NCBI GenBank assembly: GCA_028023455.1
Contig: JAQFVV010006340.1
Location: 2,277,438 to 2,341,437, forward strand
Length of the DNA stretch: 64,000 nt
From: Epiperipatus broadwayi
Lineage: Eukaryota > Onychophora > Udeonychophora > Euonychophora > Peripatidae
Reading direction: 5' to 3'
Of the stretch, positions 59,560 to 64,000 are shown in pieces; the first letter of the stretch is position 1; each line of letters begins with the position of its first letter. A model generated the notes under the pieces. The model was given only the letters and a program-made list of their open reading frames with translations. It did no database searches and had not been told where the DNA came from. The translations under genes were made by a program, and so were the position numbers.

Positions 59560-59980
59560 CTGTTGCTGTCCCATATTTTCATAATTTCAGACATTCGTAA
59601 AGAAATGTCAATAATAAATATGCAAGAAATATACTTAATTACTTCTATTGAATCTGTTAATAACATTTATATTGAAACAGTATTATTTAACCATCTTCTG
59701 TAGTAGTATCTTTTTCTCTCATTTAAACCCATCCCAGTCCATGTATATAAGCTTATAATAAATTATTTTATATGAAATAATGTGTATTTATGTGTATGTG
59801 CACATAATTGTATAGGTGTGCAAATCTAATACTCCTATTAAAGTTTGTATGTGTATAATGAATAAGCTGATATAAATGTAAATTTAATAGTCATATAATT
59901 TTAATTGAGTGCATAAACATTGTTATATGTGTGTAATTACCTACACATATATGTGAAAAAAGCCATAATGTAATATATAT
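59560..59980. other. AT-rich sequence, nothing recognised
   Basis: No gene, repeat or RNA recognised. Confidence 0.4.
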
Positions 59981-60103
59981 ATATATCATTGCAAGAAAAC
60001 CTCAAAAGGTACATTTATGAAAAAAAAACAAAAAAAACAAGTTAAACTTGCTAACACTTGTATTCATAAATGTACCTTTTGAGGTTTTCTTGCAATGATA
60101 TAT
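59981..60103. repeat. Perfect 40-bp inverted repeat (hairpin)
   Basis: 59981-60020 is fully complementary to 60064-60103, with a 43-nt loop. A transcript would fold into a 40-bp perfect duplex. Confidence 0.9.
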
Positions 60104-60281
60104 ATTGCAGAGGCTTCTACTATGTGGTGATACTGAACTGATATCAGACCCATATGGCTATCTGGCTTGCTATGTTGAGTTTGAAGTCATTACGTGTCTA
60201 AAAAATTAATGCTTGCAAGCTAAATAAAAATTTTTTCATAAACACTCAGAGTTAGTGTTTAGATTAATTTCTTATTCTTAT

Positions 60282-60326
60282 CCTTCACTGATGATAGCAA
60301 ATCAGCTTGAAATCATGATTTGAAGG
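60282..60326 (+). ncRNA. Hammerhead ribozyme, type I-like, with a perfect stem I
   Basis: Stem I CCTTCA/TGAAGG (60282-60287 with 60321-60326), core CTGATGA (60288-60294), stem II AGC/GCT with an AAATCA loop (60296-60307), GAAA (60309-60312), stem III palindrome ATCATGAT (60312-60319) and T at the cleavage position 60320. All invariant core bases are present. As at 37307-37380, the first pair of stem II is T-T and stem III is palindromic, which favours dimeric folding. Upstream TTAT and downstream ATAG can extend stem I after an internal loop. Confidence 0.8.
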
Positions 60327-60478
60327 TGGAACTAATGATAGAGATAGTGAATGCTTACTCTGACGTTTATGTAAACAAACATATGCTTGATGGTGTTTTT
60401 GGTAAAATGCCATCTATTGATCATAAATAAAGCATTAGTAAGTTTAACTTGTTTTTTTTTTGTTTTTCATATATATAT

Positions 60479-62690
60479 ATTAAAATGTTTATGAACTTAA
60501 ACTCTTTTTAAAAAAAGTTATCTGTTGTTATAAAAAATTGTAATACTTAGAAAACCATCTGCAAGTAATTAATCAAACTTTAGTAAAAATTTGAATGTCT
60601 TTTAAAAATAAAAACTAAGACCAAGAAGTAATCTGTTGACCGTTATTGTTCTCATCCAGAAATGACCAAAGTTTTCACTTTTATGCATTTAATTACTAAG
60701 AAAACATTGCAAAAATTTATAAACAGGTCATTTGAATTACTGGTTTTTCTGGTATAAATAACTTTAAATTCTGCTTGAGGGGGTTCACTTGTTAACTTTT
60801 ACCATGAGAAGCTTTGAGTAATGCAAACATTCTGACTCCCTTCTCAGAAGAATGGTCAATGCTCAAGACATAGTTCAAGCCCATAGCTTTTCCAGCCAAA
60901 AGCATCAGAAGACATTGCACAAACACAGTCAAGTATAATGATCAGATACAGGAGCCTCAACAAAGAATACACAGTAACAATTTCCTGCAGAGCTCTTTAA
61001 AATAACTCTAATAAGTTTATAAATGAATTACTAAAACTCTAAGCTAGCTAATATTAATTGTGCCTTAACTTTTAAATTCTAATAATGTTTTAATAAACTA
61101 AAAGCTAAATTTCAATCTGTAAAATATAATTTAACTTCTAAAATAATACCTGTAAACTGGCCTACTTATTAAATTAAAATATAAAACTTTAAATGATTGT
61201 TAATAATATAGAGTTATTATTCTATCTTGTAATCTATAATCATGCCATCTTATTGTTTTTACATATTTATTTTATAATTTATGCTATGCCCAGTTCAGAA
61301 TGGAAGTTGATTTTATGAATAAAGTTTGAGGGGTGAGATAATTAGAGGCTCTCTACAAATTAAGAAATGTTGCTCTTTAGTACACACACACAAATCTCTG
61401 CTCTGAAACCTTAAATATATTCAATAACCTATTATGTTTAGCTTATTATTATTATTGCCATTTAATTAGATTTGCAAGTGAAAAAATTAATTAGTTAATA
61501 AATGTAAAAATGAGCTATACAGCATATTATATGTTTTACTTCCCATATATGCTTTTTTAGTTATATTACAAACTATGCAGATTTGCTAATAAACTTGGAT
61601 TACTTTTAAGTATTTCTTTTTAGCATGTTTTAAGAATTATAATTATGAACTGGCATATAGTAGTTTCATGGAATGAAACTATATTATGTTAATTAATATT
61701 ATGTTTAGCATGGCGAAGATGTCTTTAGAAAGCACATACATGCATATACTTGCTGTATGTTTTCTAAAAATGGGCTTCTAGTTTTAATGACAACTGCTTC
61801 TCTTTAGTTCAAATAGCTCTTCTTTAGAACTGGAACACAAGGATCCAGATCATTTTTATAAGCTGCTCCAATCACTGAACTATGTGTTCATTTTATTTGC
61901 TGCAAGTTGTGCAGTCTACAGAAACCAAGTACTTGAAACTAAATCCCCTGAATAACTGCACATTCAAGATGCACATCTCTAACAATATATACCACACCAT
62001 AGTATCTGAAGTCATACTACAAAGATCCAGTTCATCCCTCCATTAAGTAATATGTCAGCATTGATCTGAACATGTAATCTGATTTATACATATATAATCT
62101 GGATAGAGAGCCAATTGCAGCTGATTTAAGGTTATTGAATGACTTTTATTAAATGTTAAAATAATAAATCATCATTCTTGCACCAACTTAACCATCACAA
62201 GACTAATAGGTAGGGCAGAGTAGAATTAAGGCATGAATAGGCCATAGATTCTAAAAACTGTAATCAACTCTTTGAAATGTAGTGCATCAGATGAGACACT
62301 GTTGTCAAACTCGCTCATCATTGTTTACATGTGTGTGTGTCCTTTAATGCACTCTTGTTTATTTGATTTATATTGATTGATTAAAATATATTATAACTGT
62401 GTTGAGTTTCATTCATAATCCATCTCAAATCTTAGTAAAATCTTTTAATCCTAAATCTTAGTGTTACTTATTAATATATGCCTTGTTTAGACATCCATAG
62501 ATGTGGGTATTTATTTAAAATAGGGTAATTGTAACTTACACCACATGTGGCCACCGAGTAATGCTGAAGTATCATCAACAAGTGATAAGAAGCCTGCATG
62601 TGGTAAAAAATAATAAAAACACTGAAATCATAAAAAATGCCCGAGGCAATCAAAAAAATACATCAAAAGTACAAATTAATAAAAAAAACT
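60479..62690. other. Apparently single-copy AT-rich DNA, no gene recognised
   Basis: No ORF above about 60 codons with any recognisable feature, no repeat shared with the rest of the window and no tRNA seen. It could be intron or intergenic DNA. Confidence 0.45.
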
Positions 62691-63460
62691 AAGAAAATGC
62701 TAAAAACTTCAAATTAAAAAAAAAAAAAAACAGGAATCAGTGAAAATATGACAACCCCCCTCCAAATCAAGAATTTGTCACTTTTGAGGCAATATATATC
62801 AAACGAATACATCGAAAGTACAATTTATAAAAAAAAACAAGAAAATGCTATAAAATTCAAATTAAAAAAGCAGAAATCAGTGAAAGTAGTAAACAAACAA
62901 TACATCAAAATGGACAAATTGAAATGACTAAATCAAACAAACAACAATGGAGGAATGTGGAGAAAATTTCCTCAAATCATTGAAATGGACAAATTGAAAT
63001 GACTAAATCACACAAATCCTTCTAAAATACAAATTAAAAAATAAACAAACCAAGAAAAGCTACAAAATTATGAATTACCACAAAAACAGTAAAACTATCT
63101 CTAAAAACTGAAAAGTGGTGGTTGGGTATTCATTAAAAATGTGTGCAAGTTACCAAACTAGAATTTCATCAATATTTAGATTGCAAAATTTGCAAATATG
63201 CATAATCATCGGTGACACAAAAAATAAATAAAAAATCCTTTCAAATCATCTATGGAACAATAAATAAAAAAACACTCAAATATGTCAAACATAAAAACAA
63301 CACTCGCCAAGGAAAAATTTCTAACCAAAAGTAGCTGAAATAGCCAAATTGAAATGACTAATTTACACAAATTTTTCTAAAATACAAATTAAAAAAACAC
63401 AAACCAAGAAAAGGCTATGAAATTCGAATTACAGCAAAAACAGTAAAACGATAATGTAAA
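62690..63460. repeat. Diverged A-rich repeats
   Basis: Recurrent words such as AAATTGAAATGACTAA (62918, 62992, 63349), ACCAAGAAAAG and CAAAAACAGTAAAAC recur in the same order at 62980-63100 and 63340-63450. Probably a decayed tandem array. Confidence 0.6.
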
Positions 63461-64000
63461 TGTCTAAACAAGTAACGAACCTCATTAACTGATAGTAGGG
63501 ATGGCATAGTTTTCAAAAAATTATACTAAATTTTATCAGTTTAATTAAAAAAATAAAAAAACTTTCAACATTTTCAAATATACCTTTGCCATTACATTTC
63601 AAAATAGGAATTTATGTATGCTAAAAAGCAATAAGAACATTACACCAGAGAGGTTCTAATTGTCTCTCAAAACTTTATCAATTAATTTTGCTCTGCTGTT
63701 CAAATTATAGAAAAGCATCAAAAATAAGTAGTTTTCAAAAAGATTCTAAAGCAGTGATTAATATATTGTAACGGGCACATATGTATGTTACATTATTTTT
63801 TGTTAGTAAACATAAAAAAAAAGTTTGCCAATAAAAATTTCTTTTTTAAGAATTAAAAACTGAAAATTAAAAAATCATCTTAAACTCGCATATATATAAA
63901 ATCGCACAGATAAATAATTATTAAAATAAAACTTTATTAAAAAAAGAGTAGTTTAAAACTAAATTTTCAGAAAAGATTTAGAGATAAAAATATATGTTTA
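63461..64000. other. AT-rich DNA, nothing recognised
   Basis: No gene or element recognised up to the window end. Confidence 0.4.

Larger units (their letters stand above)
59981..60478 (+). mobile_element. Fold-back element carrying a hammerhead
   Basis: About 490 bp in a TA-rich context (TA runs at both sides, possibly target duplications). Two nested inversions: a perfect 40-bp hairpin (59981-60020 with 60064-60103) and a poly-A/poly-T bearing pair (about 60017-60052 with 60438-60470, both containing ACAAGTTAAACTT or its complement). A clean hammerhead lies at 60282-60326. No protein is encoded. The inverted start resembles the retrozyme-like insertion at 37273. Confidence 0.6.

Noticed and set aside
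60479-64000. A host gene in the right-hand unique region
   Set aside because: I looked for exon-like frames with splice signals and conserved motifs and saw none I could support.

Overview
This is repeat-dominated nuclear DNA of a multicellular animal: roughly three-quarters A+T by eye, with no operon-like or phage-like organisation. Every coding stretch I can identify is a broken piece of a retroelement. The families (Ty3/gypsy elements of the K02A2.6-like type, an L1/Tx1-like LINE, an RTE-type LINE and several Penelope-like elements, PLEs) fit an arthropod or another bilaterian. A cluster of CTCF-type motifs also fits a bilaterian. I cannot name the species and see no intact host gene.

Positions 1-55681 are copies of one very large repeat unit in head-to-tail order: A (1-30309), B (30310-39028), C (39029-51306) and D (51307-55681). 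Without its insertions, copy A is about 15.7 kb. The unit holds a broken PLE (RT plus GIY-YIG endonuclease, minus strand) and about 12 kb of non-coding DNA, which itself contains an older internal duplication of about 2.7 kb. Copies B, C and D carry large deletions.

Copy A was used as a landing pad. It holds a gypsy element at 4493-7169 (minus), a second gypsy element at 7936-10597 (plus) whose RT/RNase H/integrase region is replaced by a coiled-coil ORF, a long-TIR element at about 14267-22422 that was itself hit by an L1/Tx1-like LINE (14768-21053, perfect 15-bp TSD), and a second PLE with inverted ends (23959-25053, 14-bp TSD). Most of these are absent from the matching places in C or D, which gives empty sites and a relative chronology.

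The most interesting layer is self-cleaving RNA. Copy B's PLE is interrupted at 37273-38463 by 2.5 tandem copies of a ~474-bp repeat between 13-bp TSDs; the first copy contains a nearly complete type I hammerhead ribozyme, the layout of a retrozyme. A second, independent hammerhead with a perfect 6-bp stem I lies at 60282-60326 in a fold-back element. PLE terminal repeats carry further hammerhead-like cores. These PLEs are candidate partners that could have mobilised the ribozyme repeats.

Beyond 55682 come a PLE fragment, an RTE LINE fragment, a tandem duplication (58300-58850), a GC-richer patch with five same-strand CTCF-type motifs (59270-59520), the hammerhead fold-back element (59981-60478), and then AT-rich DNA with no recognised gene up to 64000.
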